Shown: positions 1 to 7,535 of the stretch, piece after piece
How positions within the stretch are numbered: the stretch's first letter is position 1
How the letters are laid out: the number at the start of each line of letters is the position of its first letter
NCBI GenBank assembly: GCA_021842405.1
Contig: JAKBZR010000029.1
Span: forward strand, 1 to 35,664
Direction: 5' to 3'
From: a bacterium
GTDB taxonomy: Bacteria; Armatimonadota; Chthonomonadetes; Chthonomonadales; JAMCWF01
Length of the DNA: 35,664 nt
The notes under the pieces: generated by a model
Database searches by the model: none
The model's input: only the letters and a program-made list of their open reading frames with translations
What the model was told of the DNA's origin: nothing
Translations under genes and position numbers: made by a program

Positions 1-279
1 GATCTAGATATATTCGGCGAAGACCGGGATGAAGGCGGAAGAGAGCGCTCCGCCGGCGATCAAGAAGAAGAGAAGATTGGGGATCATAAAGGCCGCATTG
101 TAGACATCGGCTTGAAATCGCTGCCCCAGAATGTCGGCCACCACGCTGGTCCGGATCAATCCCAGCAAGCGACTGGCCAGAATAGCGGCCATCATAATGG
201 CGGCCGCACCGGCGATCCGCTTTTGGGTAATCAGAGGATTGGAGGCGCTTTTAATCTCTTCGAGCGGGTCAGTGATCAT
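1..279 (-). CDS. murJ: Lipid II flippase MurJ, N-terminal part (runs off the window)
   Basis: The first 93 residues of a MurJ/MviN-family membrane flippase, which moves lipid II across the inner membrane for peptidoglycan synthesis. The pattern is typical: a short polar leader, then a first membrane helix with the motif ASRLLGLIRTSVVADILG, then AFMIPNLLFFLIAGGALSSA and a PVFAEY segment. The rest lies left of base 1, so the C-terminal helices cannot be judged. The ATG is at 277-279. A TATAAT hexamer on the minus strand (288-293) lies only 8 bases upstream without a good -35 box. If it is used, the transcript would be nearly leaderless. Family assignment is secure; the promoter remark is inference. 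Confidence 0.93.
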
Positions 280-420
280 ATTGCAGCATTATACCTAACC
301 TCAGTCCAGCGGCCGCGAAGGCAGTCAGTGCGAGGGATTTCAGGTCTGTGGGTTCCCGCTTTCGATACCCCCTCTCAATGTGTGAAGCGGTGGATTGGAC
401 GGTTGGCTTGAATCCGGATG

Positions 421-470
421 GATTCCCGCCATCCACTCCACTGGAGTGGAGCCATGCGGGAATGACGAAC
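421..470. repeat. Palindromic REP-like element (GGAGTGG core)
   Basis: A near-perfect palindrome: ATTCCCGCC, then CACTCCACTGGAGTG, then GCGGGAATGACGAA. The same core recurs inverted at 5412-5461 and again at 35338-35387. It forms one end module of the longer composite repeat described at 707-927. The rest of the 280-547 gap shows no gene. Confidence 0.8.
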
Positions 471-547
471 AGGACGAAACCCTAAAGGTTTTTAGGGTTT
501 AGAGGACCGGTGCGTTGGGAGGGAGTCCGGATTTGTAACATGACGAA

Positions 548-632
548 TGGTGCCCAGGGCGGGATTCGAACCCGCAAGCCTTGCGGCGAGGGATTTTAAG
601 TCCCTTGTGTATACCGATTCCACCACCTGGGC
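548..632 (-). tRNA. tRNA-Leu, anticodon UAA
   Basis: An 85-nt tRNA with CCA encoded. The acceptor stem GCCCAGG pairs with CCTGGGC. There is a long variable arm (CTCGCCGCAAGGCTTG region) as in class II tRNAs, and a T-arm with GGTTCGAATCC. The anticodon loop CTTAAAA gives anticodon TAA, which reads UUA leucine codons. It lies on the minus strand downstream of the S41 protease and is bracketed by repeat modules at 421-470 and from 643. No clear promoter of its own was found. Confidence 0.96.
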
Positions 633-706
633 TTACCGCCGCTTCGTCATTCCCGCGAATGCAGCAATCCAGTAACACGATAACTCCCGAACTGACCGAT
701 CGAGTC

Positions 707-927
707 GTCATTCCCGCGAAAGCGGGAATCCAGTCCTCTGCCTACCGGTATGCAGGGATGCTGATGGTCTTTTGTCATTGCGAGAAGCCGCGAAGCGGCG
801 ACGAAGCAATCTCCTCTTTGCCAAAGGGATTGCTTCGCTCCCTGCGGTCGCTCGCAATGACAAGATAGCTAAGTGTTCGGATTTCCAGATAGATACTCAA
901 CTGGATTCCCGCTTTCGCGGGAATGAC
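707..927. repeat. Composite 221-bp interspersed repeat (copy 1)
   Basis: The outer ends are GTCATTCCCGCGAAAGCGGG and its inverted partner at 900-927. Inside are the modules CATTGCGAGAAGCCGCGAAG and GATTGCTTCGCTCCC with CGCTCGCAATGACA, then the non-palindromic linker GCTAAGTGTTCGGATTTCC. The same order of modules and linkers occurs in opposite orientation at 35164-35385 (222 bp). The element is therefore a copied unit rather than a chance run of palindromes. A further end module lies at 643-670. Together these account for the non-coding stretch 633-977; no gene is seen there. Confidence 0.8.
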
Positions 928-977
928 GAAGCGGCGATCTTCAACAACCAACTTAAAGCGGCAATATATAGAAGCGG

Positions 978-2309
978 CTACTTGGCGGCAGGCGATGTGG
1001 ACGCGGTGCGCTGCTGCAGCTTTTCGCGGAGGAACTTCAGCGCCGCCTGGAGCTGAGTGTCATCCTTCTTATCGCTCCAATCCATATCCAGCCATTTGGG
1101 CGACTGCTTAACCACAATATTGGGATGAACACCACCGGTACCGAATATCATCCTGCCCTCGGCATCATACTTATTGTTGATATTATGGCCGTTCGGCGTG
1201 AGATAGCGCGCGGTGGTCAATCGAAGCGCCGACCCGTCGTTTAATGGGTAGAGTGTCTGCACCAACGCCTTTCCAAACGTGTGCTCTCCAATCAATGTCC
1301 CAACATGATCATCCTTTATCGCGCCCGAGACGATCTCGGAGGCGCTGGCGCTGCTGCCGTTCACCAATACAACCAGCGGGAAGTGGCGGTGAACGTAATA
1401 TTCCGGTCGAGCCATCAGGTCTTCATGCACGCCGCCCCGCTCTTGGATGATGACAATCGGGCCGCTTTTGATGAAGTGACTGGCCACATTGATGGCGACA
1501 TTTAACAACCCGCCCGGATTATAGCGGAGATCGAAGATGAGGGCGCGCATCCCTTTCTGCTCAAGGTGATGAAGAGCCGCGTCAAATTGGGGATCGCTCT
1601 GCTCATTGAACTCATCCAGCCGGATGTATCCGATCTTATCTCCAGTCATCCAGGATGTGACAACCGGCGGCTGAACCAACGCCCTCACCAGCTTCTTGGT
1701 GAGCCGCTGGCCCTTCCGCATAATGGTCAGCGTTACTACGGTGTTACGAGGGCCCTTTATCCATTTCACCACTTGATCAATATTTACACCAATGGTCGAG
1801 CGGCCGTTCACCCGAATGATGATATCACCCGGTTTCAATCCCGCTTTTGCGGCCGGACTACCGGTAAACGGCTGCACGATCACCACATCGCTGCCCTTTT
1901 GCTGCAATACCGCCCCGATGCCCTCAAAATCTCCCCTTGTGGTCTGCTGCATGCTCTGCCATTCCTGAGGATCCAGAAAGCTGGTAAACGGATCGTTCAA
2001 CGTGGCCAGCATGCCGCTGATCCCGGCGTAGACCAGTTTGCGCTCCTTTGCTTGCGTGACCGCTGGGCCGTACATATCTTTTTGAATGACGCCCAGGGTT
2101 TCTCGCATTAACTGATAGGGTTCAGTATTGTTGGAGCCATTTACACCGGTGGTGTTCAAGATGTCCTTAACCAGGCGCGTGCCGGATCGCTCCGCCTCTC
2201 GCCAGTGGCCGTGGATGAGGTCGTTGCCCGCATACCCGAAAACAAACGACCCGCACAAAAGCACAATAACCAGCGGCAGGATTGCAAAGCGTCGAATGTA
2301 ATGTTTCAT
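978..2309 (-). CDS. S41-family C-terminal processing peptidase (CtpA/Prc type)
   Basis: A 443-residue serine protease with an N-terminal signal anchor (ILPLVIVLLCGSFVFG), so it probably acts in the periplasm. A PDZ domain follows near residues 125-205 (AGLKPGDIIIRVNG) and then the S41 catalytic domain (FDLRYNPGG). The Ser/Lys dyad is intact: Ser322 in NGSSASASE and Lys347 in TFGKALVQ, 25 residues apart as in CtpB, with the conserved Gln four residues on. The ATG at 2309 was chosen; an in-frame GTG at 2333 would add eight residues but lacks a ribosome site. The gene lies 10 bases after the related gene 2320-3717, so the two are very likely co-transcribed. Ctp proteases cleave C-terminal tails of envelope proteins; the substrate here is unknown. 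Confidence 0.93.
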   Translation of the reverse strand: MKHYIRRFAILPLVIVLLCGSFVFGYAGNDLIHGHWREAERSGTRLVKDILNTTGVNGSNNTEPYQLMRETLGVIQKDMYGPAVTQAKERKLVYAGISGMLATLNDPFTSFLDPQEWQSMQQTTRGDFEGIGAVLQQKGSDVVIVQPFTGSPAAKAGLKPGDIIIRVNGRSTIGVNIDQVVKWIKGPRNTVVTLTIMRKGQRLTKKLVRALVQPPVVTSWMTGDKIGYIRLDEFNEQSDPQFDAALHHLEQKGMRALIFDLRYNPGGLLNVAINVASHFIKSGPIVIIQERGGVHEDLMARPEYYVHRHFPLVVLVNGSSASASEIVSGAIKDDHVGTLIGEHTFGKALVQTLYPLNDGSALRLTTARYLTPNGHNINNKYDAEGRMIFGTGGVHPNIVVKQSPKWLDMDWSDKKDDTQLQAALKFLREKLQQRTASTSPAAK

Positions 2310-2319
2310 TTTCACCGGT

Positions 2320-3717
2320 TCATACTCCTCCACTGGCGACCCGTATCGCGGTTTTTAAGGCGACATCGGCGGGTTGTGACGATCCGGATGCCACCTTGAC
2401 ATCGGGTGTCAGGCCAACGCCCTCATAGTTGTGCTTTGGGCTGACTAACAACTCTCCAATCGGTATCACGACGGCTGATCCATCACTCAAGCGCACGAAC
2501 TTTTGAATGATGGCTTGACCGAACGTTCGATCGCCGACCAGCTTCGCATGCAACCGAGTTCGCAGCACATCGGCCGCAAACTCAGCCAGGTTGCTGGTAC
2601 CCTTATTCACTAAAACAACTACGCGGGCGGTGCCGACCTCATCGTGGTTTCCAACCGACAGGGAATCGAGCCAGTTTGATCGCCGCTCGAGGTAACCGAC
2701 CTGCCCCCCCGGAACGAACCAGCTTAAAAATTTAAGCATCGCATCGAATGGTCCCCGCTCACTCTGATCTATGGCCGGCGTAATGGCTCCCCCTGGATTA
2801 TCGCGTAGGTCAACGATGATGGACCGGGCTTTCCCTTTTGCTTTATCGAGCGCGCTACCCACCTCGGAAATTGCGTCCGGCGCGAACTGGTGGACACCCA
2901 CGTAGAGAGTAGTGGGATTGACCCAGCGACTGGTGACGGCTGGAACCTGCACCCCGGTTGGGGTGAGGGTGATTTTTATTGACTTGGCGCCCCGTTGCAC
3001 GACTAAGGTGAGTGGCTTGGTGCGGTTGGTTGTCAACTTTTTCATCGCACTGGTAAGAGTGATCCCGCTGATGAGCTTCTTGGTGGCCTTCTTAAATGCG
3101 GCATCGAATACCGCTTGAGGCACTGCAGCCATGGGTTGGGTATCCAGACTTAGCCTAGGATCGTATGCGATCACCCAGCGCTGATCAATCTCGGTGATGA
3201 TATCTCCCGGCTCCAAGCCCGCCTTTGCCCCGGGGCCACCGGGGGCGACATCCATCACCTCAAGGCGGCGCTCTAATATTGGGCCCCTTTTCACTTTAGA
3301 AATGGTGTAAACTCCCGCTACTCCCTGATAGGCACCATTCTCTTGGGCAATATATTCATTGGCTCGCTGAGGTTTCATATAACGGGCCAATGGATTGTCG
3401 AGCGAAAGGATCATTCCGTTCACTGCACCTTCGGCCAGGCGGTCTACATGGGTGATCGGATCAACGTACTGGGTGCGTACGTACTGATAAACGTCCTGAA
3501 ACGTCTCAAACGGCGAGTTGTCCACCGAATCGGAGCTACTGCTATCCGAGCTGTAGCCGGTCAGGCTGGAGGATGCGGTGGTGGATTGGTGAATGTAAGT
3601 TCGGGCAACGTTTTTCGGGCCGACCAATCGCCGCAGCGTCTCTCCCGCCTTCAATGAGGCGACCGCCGCTAACAAGAGAACGAGGACAAAAATACCCCTT
3701 TTAATTGTTCTGGTCAA
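2320..3717 (-). CDS. Catalytically dead S41-family paralog (pseudo-protease)
   Basis: A 465-residue protein with a membrane anchor (GIFVLVLLLAAVASLKAG), a Ser-rich linker, a PDZ domain (AGLEPGDIITEID) and an S41 fold (VDLRDNPGG). Aligned with its neighbour, the catalytic serine position is Asn (NKGTSNLAE, Asn376) and the catalytic lysine is Gln (TFGQAIIQ, Gln401). The 25-residue spacing is kept. It should therefore not cleave peptides by the normal mechanism. It may bind peptides or partner the active enzyme; that is inference. Start: TTG at 3717 with the ribosome site GGGAGAGG. A GTG at 3759 is only about 4 bases after the likely transcription start, so it is less likely. The Ser-rich run near residues 45-70 is probably a flexible linker. 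Confidence 0.88.
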   Translation of the reverse strand: MTRTIKRGIFVLVLLLAAVASLKAGETLRRLVGPKNVARTYIHQSTTASSSLTGYSSDSSSSDSVDNSPFETFQDVYQYVRTQYVDPITHVDRLAEGAVNGMILSLDNPLARYMKPQRANEYIAQENGAYQGVAGVYTISKVKRGPILERRLEVMDVAPGGPGAKAGLEPGDIITEIDQRWVIAYDPRLSLDTQPMAAVPQAVFDAAFKKATKKLISGITLTSAMKKLTTNRTKPLTLVVQRGAKSIKITLTPTGVQVPAVTSRWVNPTTLYVGVHQFAPDAISEVGSALDKAKGKARSIIVDLRDNPGGAITPAIDQSERGPFDAMLKFLSWFVPGGQVGYLERRSNWLDSLSVGNHDEVGTARVVVLVNKGTSNLAEFAADVLRTRLHAKLVGDRTFGQAIIQKFVRLSDGSAVVIPIGELLVSPKHNYEGVGLTPDVKVASGSSQPADVALKTAIRVASGGV

Positions 3718-3769
3718 AAAAATACCTCTCCCTTCGTCTTTCTGAGGTAAAGGTGTCACTTACTTTAAT

Positions 3770-3798
3770 ATGATACCCGTCGGCAAGCTGAGTGTCAA
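3770..3798 (-). promoter_or_regulatory. Sigma-70-type promoter for the S41 operon
   Basis: On the minus strand, TTGACA (3793-3798), a 17-base spacer, then TATCAT (3770-3775). Transcription would start near 3763, just ahead of the ribosome site for the TTG start at 3717. The arrangement drives both S41 genes. Confidence 0.75.
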
Positions 3799-3962
3799 AT
3801 TGAGGAGGCAACGATTTCACGACCGGTACACAAGTGATTTAACTATGCGAAGAATTGGTCTCCCTCCACTCTTCAGAGAGCATCGTAAATTAATGAGAGC
3901 CTTTTCCCTTCATTCCATATTTATTAGCTTATACGTCGGAGCATTGTTTAGAATTGCGAAAA

Positions 3963-5363
3963 TCAAGACCGATTTTTTGCCGGTGTAGCTGAATCCGAGT
4001 CGGTGGCCTTTTTCTGCGTCGGACCGGAGGCCGGTTTGGTTTTTGTGGAAGGGTACATCAGTACGACCCCCGAGTGAGATTGGAGGACAAGCTGTTGCAC
4101 TTTGCCGCCGCCCACCCGCTCCAGCGGCTGTCCAAACGAAACCACAACCCCATTTTGGTCGCTTGGATTGCAAACCACCATCCCCTTCTCAAAAGGGCGA
4201 ACCCAGTAGCGCCATTTCCCATCGTGAACGCGGAAGCGGTCGCGAAGCGGTCGTCCCAACGAGACGCTGAAGAGCGCATTATATCGGTAATAGACCGCCT
4301 TGAGATCGGCCAATCTGATCGAGCCGTCCTCGCGAAACGCCGACGTGGGAACCGGCTCAAGCGAAAACCGGCAGCCGGTATGATAGGCCATCAGATAACA
4401 GGCGATCAGCGATTCCAGTTCTGTCTGGTCTTTAAAGGAGGCGATGGCCAGGTATGCCCTCCCCTGCCTTGAGAATCGCTGGGCGGAAGCGGTGTTGATT
4501 TCCCAATCCCGTTCGTTTTGCATGGTTCCGGTTGATCCCCAGGATTGCCAGCCCTTTACAAAGACACCGTTGACCAGCGAATCGAAGTCGTTCCAGAGGC
4601 TGCCGGCCAGCGTCACCAACCAATCTATATAGGGGGTATTTTCTTCGGCCGGCGCTGCAAAGCCATTGGCGGCCGCAACCAGCATGTAGTTTCGGTTCTG
4701 CTTGACCGTTTTAAGCCACGATCGGGTCGCTTTAACTCGATTGGTCTCATTTCGATAAGCGCCGACTCGATCAAATAGAGAGTAACGATCAGTTGGAAGG
4801 TGATCGGCCACCACGCCGTGGGCGTGGTAACGTGCAACCAGGCGAGCGGCGGCATCTCGCCAGTATTCCGCCCATTTCATACTGGCCGGGTTCATCAAAC
4901 GATATTGAGGGCCAGCCAATTTTCGGGGAACCTTGATATCCCACTTCTGTAACGATGGGTGCCAGTTAGAGACTCGGTCGGAACCGCTTGGGTCAATGCC
5001 GCTGGCATCCAAACGCAGCAAGCAAATCAGCCGCGGATTCATTGCTTGCATGGCGGGAAAATCAGTCGGCGCTAGCGATGGTGGATTTAAGGCCACGATA
5101 TCGAGATGATGGGCAATCCAGACCCGATCGGCAGCGGAGAGCTTGCCATCCGGGCCGGTTCCACTTCGCAGAAAAGCGCCAATCCGGACGTTGCAGCCAT
5201 TGCGGATGGGAGGAGGAACGGCGGCAATCGCCGGAAGACATATCAAAATCCACCCACACATGAGTGCGAATGATACAATTGAAAGCCCGCTACGAGTGGG
5301 AGCCTTGCGGATCAACTTTTTCCAGGAATGAAAAGAGATAATTGAAAGCGATTTTATTTTCAT
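3963..5363 (-). CDS. Secreted putative glycosidase-like protein (GHL15-like TIM barrel)
   Basis: A 466-residue protein with an N-terminal hydrophobic segment (LSIVSFALMCGWILICLPAIAA) ending in an AxA-type cleavage site, so it is probably exported. The body has alternating strand/helix pieces such as HHLDIVALNPPS, ARYHAHGVVADHLP and GRAYLAIASFKDQTE. These resemble the hypothetical glycosyl hydrolase family 15 group (GHL15) in layout. No catalytic pair can be assigned with confidence. The last 30 residues are a low-complexity Lys/Thr/Ser/Pro tail. The start codon lies 10 bases from a repeat element (5373-5592), so any promoter must lie within or beyond that element. Export is well supported; the family is a moderate guess. 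Confidence 0.6.
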   Translation of the reverse strand: MKIKSLSIISFHSWKKLIRKAPTRSGLSIVSFALMCGWILICLPAIAAVPPPIRNGCNVRIGAFLRSGTGPDGKLSAADRVWIAHHLDIVALNPPSLAPTDFPAMQAMNPRLICLLRLDASGIDPSGSDRVSNWHPSLQKWDIKVPRKLAGPQYRLMNPASMKWAEYWRDAAARLVARYHAHGVVADHLPTDRYSLFDRVGAYRNETNRVKATRSWLKTVKQNRNYMLVAAANGFAAPAEENTPYIDWLVTLAGSLWNDFDSLVNGVFVKGWQSWGSTGTMQNERDWEINTASAQRFSRQGRAYLAIASFKDQTELESLIACYLMAYHTGCRFSLEPVPTSAFREDGSIRLADLKAVYYRYNALFSVSLGRPLRDRFRVHDGKWRYWVRPFEKGMVVCNPSDQNGVVVSFGQPLERVGGGKVQQLVLQSHSGVVLMYPSTKTKPASGPTQKKATDSDSATPAKNRS

Positions 5364-5372
5364 ATTTTTATG

Positions 5373-5592
5373 TTAAGAGGTTGTTGAAAATGTTGCTGGA
5401 TTCAATCACAACGTCATTCCCGCATGGCTCCACTCCAGTGGAGTGGATGGCGGGAATCCAGTCCGATGCTGATGTTCACCGGTCATTGCGAGTGACCGCA
5501 GGGGCGAAACAATGACCGGTCTGCGTGCGGACACGCACAGGCAGGCGGAATGACGACCCAGTTGGTATTACCGTTTTTCAACATTCTCTTAA
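5373..5592. repeat. Inverted-end repeat element, TTAAGAGGTTGTTGAAAA family
   Basis: The left end TTAAGAGGTTGTTGAAAA (5373-5390) is mirrored by TTTTTCAACATTCTCTTAA (5574-5592). Inside are the 50-bp palindromic module also seen at 421-470 (inverted, 5412-5461) and a GTCATTGCGAGTGACCGCAG module. Related ends occur at 22708-22818 and a half copy at 23465-23507. The element abuts the start codon at 5363. Confidence 0.7.
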
Positions 5593-5688
5593 GGAAAGGC
5601 CGGAAAGTGGCTTCAACGAACGCTGCCTCAAAACCAGATACGGCGTTCAGTTTACCTGAATTAGGGGGGAGTGCAAAAATAGGAAAGA

Positions 5689-5718
5689 TTTGCCATTTAG
5701 GCAAACACCGATTATCAT
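5689..5718 (+). promoter_or_regulatory. Promoter of the patatin gene with an overlapping palindrome
   Basis: TTGCCA (5690-5695), a 17-base spacer and TATCAT (5713-5718) form a good sigma-70-type promoter. The perfect inverted repeat TTTGCC-ATTTA-GGCAAA (5689-5705) overlaps the -35 box and looks like a repressor operator. The promoter is seen directly; the operator role is inferred. Confidence 0.6.
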
Positions 5719-5809
5719 GTTAATGGAATGACCGATTTCACAAAAATCAGGCCAGCCGGTATCATATTTCTTATCTCTAAGAGGACAGTGGCAAAACAGG
5801 AAGCTGAAA

Positions 5810-6997
5810 ATGGGGTTCAACTACGATGGAGTCTTCGAAGGCGGCGGCGCCAAAGGAGTCGCTTTTGTCGGCGCTCTGGATTTGTTGCAGCAAGTCGGGC
5901 GGTGGTACGACAGAGTAGCCGGCACCTCAGCCGGAGCGATTACGGCCTCACTCATCGCGTGTGGTTATCCGGCAACTTGCGGAAACTCGAACGACTGCTC
6001 AGCAACGGGGCATGAGGAGTGCATTAAAGGGCTGATCTTTAACACTCAGTTTCAACAGTTTATGGATCATCCGCCCGTGGACGCGATTACCCAGCAGGAA
6101 AAAGAGAGCTGTCTTTTGATGCAGTTGATGGATCGAGTGAAGCTTCCATTTACTCCAAAGTGGGTCGAGCGCGGCCTTTCACGGTTGATATTGAACGGTC
6201 TTCTGCTGCTGCCGGATTTCCGGTTTCTTTTCAACTGGTTGGAGAAAGGTGGGCTCTATCAGGGCGAGGTGTTCCGCCTCTGGATGAACCAGGCCATTCA
6301 CCGCCAGTTACGCACACTGGCCGAAATAAACGGCATACCGCCGCCCTCCGCTTTTCCGACCTTTTCCGAAGCGAAGGCCATCACCCATATCCATCTCAGC
6401 GTGGTGGCGAGCAATCTAACCCAGAACCGGGTGCTGATTCTCAACGAAAATACAACCCCCGACCTGCCGATCGCGGATGCGGTCAGGATGTCAATGAGCA
6501 TCCCCTTCTTCTACCGTCCGGTCATCTACCAGCAAAACGATGTGGTGGATGGCGGCGTCATTTCGAACTACCCGATGTTCCTATTTGCCGAAGAAAATGA
6601 CTATGTACACAACACACCGGAAGACCTGAAGAGAACGAATCTGGGATTGATGCTGGATGAGCGAATCGCCTCACCGACGCCGTCACGAACACACGTGCTG
6701 CAGGAGCGGGTTATGGGAATCGAGGCGGAGCATGAGAGGGCGTTGTTAGGGCCTTATCAGCGGGCGCTGCATCTGGTGGATACCATGCTGTCGGCGCGCG
6801 ATGCGATGCATATGAAAAACGAGTACCATAATCGAACCATCCGGTTACCGGTGAAAGGCTACTCCACCACTCAGTTTCAGATGACCCTGGACCAGAAACG
6901 TGACCTTTGCGATCGGGGTTGGAGTGCAACCGCTGAATTTCTAACGCAGTGGGAAGGGGTCAGCGCTCTGCCGCCGAACCCTTATGCGGCAAATTAA
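5810..6997 (+). CDS. Patatin-like phospholipase
   Basis: A 395-residue patatin-family lipid acyl hydrolase, expected to cleave acyl groups from phospholipids with a Ser-Asp dyad. The oxyanion loop GGGAKG is at residues 11-16, the nucleophile elbow GTSAG carries Ser40, and DGG carries Asp247 (DVVDGGVISNYP). There is no signal peptide, so it is probably cytosolic. After the nucleophile helix there is an unusual Cys-rich stretch (residues 51-72, with four Cys) where relatives usually run directly into the next helix. The ATG has an AGGAAG ribosome site 6 bases upstream. The gene is followed 30 bases later by a small zinc-ribbon gene, probably in one transcript. Family assignment is secure; the substrate is not known. 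Confidence 0.93.
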   Translation: MGFNYDGVFEGGGAKGVAFVGALDLLQQVGRWYDRVAGTSAGAITASLIACGYPATCGNSNDCSATGHEECIKGLIFNTQFQQFMDHPPVDAITQQEKESCLLMQLMDRVKLPFTPKWVERGLSRLILNGLLLLPDFRFLFNWLEKGGLYQGEVFRLWMNQAIHRQLRTLAEINGIPPPSAFPTFSEAKAITHIHLSVVASNLTQNRVLILNENTTPDLPIADAVRMSMSIPFFYRPVIYQQNDVVDGGVISNYPMFLFAEENDYVHNTPEDLKRTNLGLMLDERIASPTPSRTHVLQERVMGIEAEHERALLGPYQRALHLVDTMLSARDAMHMKNEYHNRTIRLPVKGYSTTQFQMTLDQKRDLCDRGWSATAEFLTQWEGVSALPPNPYAAN

Positions 6998-7027
6998 CGG
7001 TTTAAATGAACAGGAGCTTAAGAGATC

Positions 7028-7288
7028 ATGCGCAATGTCCTCAGGCGGCCGCTGCCGGAAGAGCCGCCCAAGAAACCGGTTGGAGACAACGGCGGCGTTC
7101 CCCGCGAGCGGTTGATTGAGGTGTTGAAGATGCCCAAGGTGGTGGCAAACGCGGTAAAGACGCAGCGATGCCTGCTTTGCCGATCTCCCGAAACGGGCAA
7201 ATCGGGTCTGTGCCGAATTTGCCGAGCCTATCTCAACGAGACGGAGAGCGAGGCGGCTCAAACCTATGAGCGGGATCCCTTCGGCTAG
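7028..7288 (+). CDS. Small zinc-ribbon protein of unknown function
   Basis: An 86-residue protein. The first half is Pro/Arg-rich and charged. The second half has two CxxC knuckles, CLLC and CRIC, separated by 11 residues. That is a classical four-Cys zinc ribbon, followed by an acidic tail. It starts 30 bases after the patatin stop with an AGGAG site upstream, so the two genes are likely co-expressed. Such small ribbons often bind nucleic acid or a protein partner; no specific role can be assigned. A functional link to the lipase is inferred from position only. The 7289-7535 gap after it shows no gene. Confidence 0.72.
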   Translation: MRNVLRRPLPEEPPKKPVGDNGGVPRERLIEVLKMPKVVANAVKTQRCLLCRSPETGKSGLCRICRAYLNETESEAAQTYERDPFG

Positions 7289-7535
7289 CGTCGGGCTCGT
7301 GTCTTTGCCGGCAGGAAATAATCAAGCGGATATCGAATTATGAGCTTGATCTAAAATATCTTTTGCTCTCCGTCAGCGGCGGACATCTCATCATCGTGCC
7401 GATATCAATCTAAATCTGACCACAATCCTCAACTCGGCGCCGGGTTTTGCGGCTCAGACTGGCTGGAAGATGGAACGGTTAATGGGATGAAAACCGAAAT
7501 GGAGCAAGTTGTATTGGTGAAAGGAGATATGGAGA

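Noticed and set aside
1566-2111. 181-codon plus-strand frame inside the S41 protease gene
   Set aside because: A shadow of the well-supported minus-strand protease; composition is His/Gln/Arg-rich as expected for a reverse-frame artefact.
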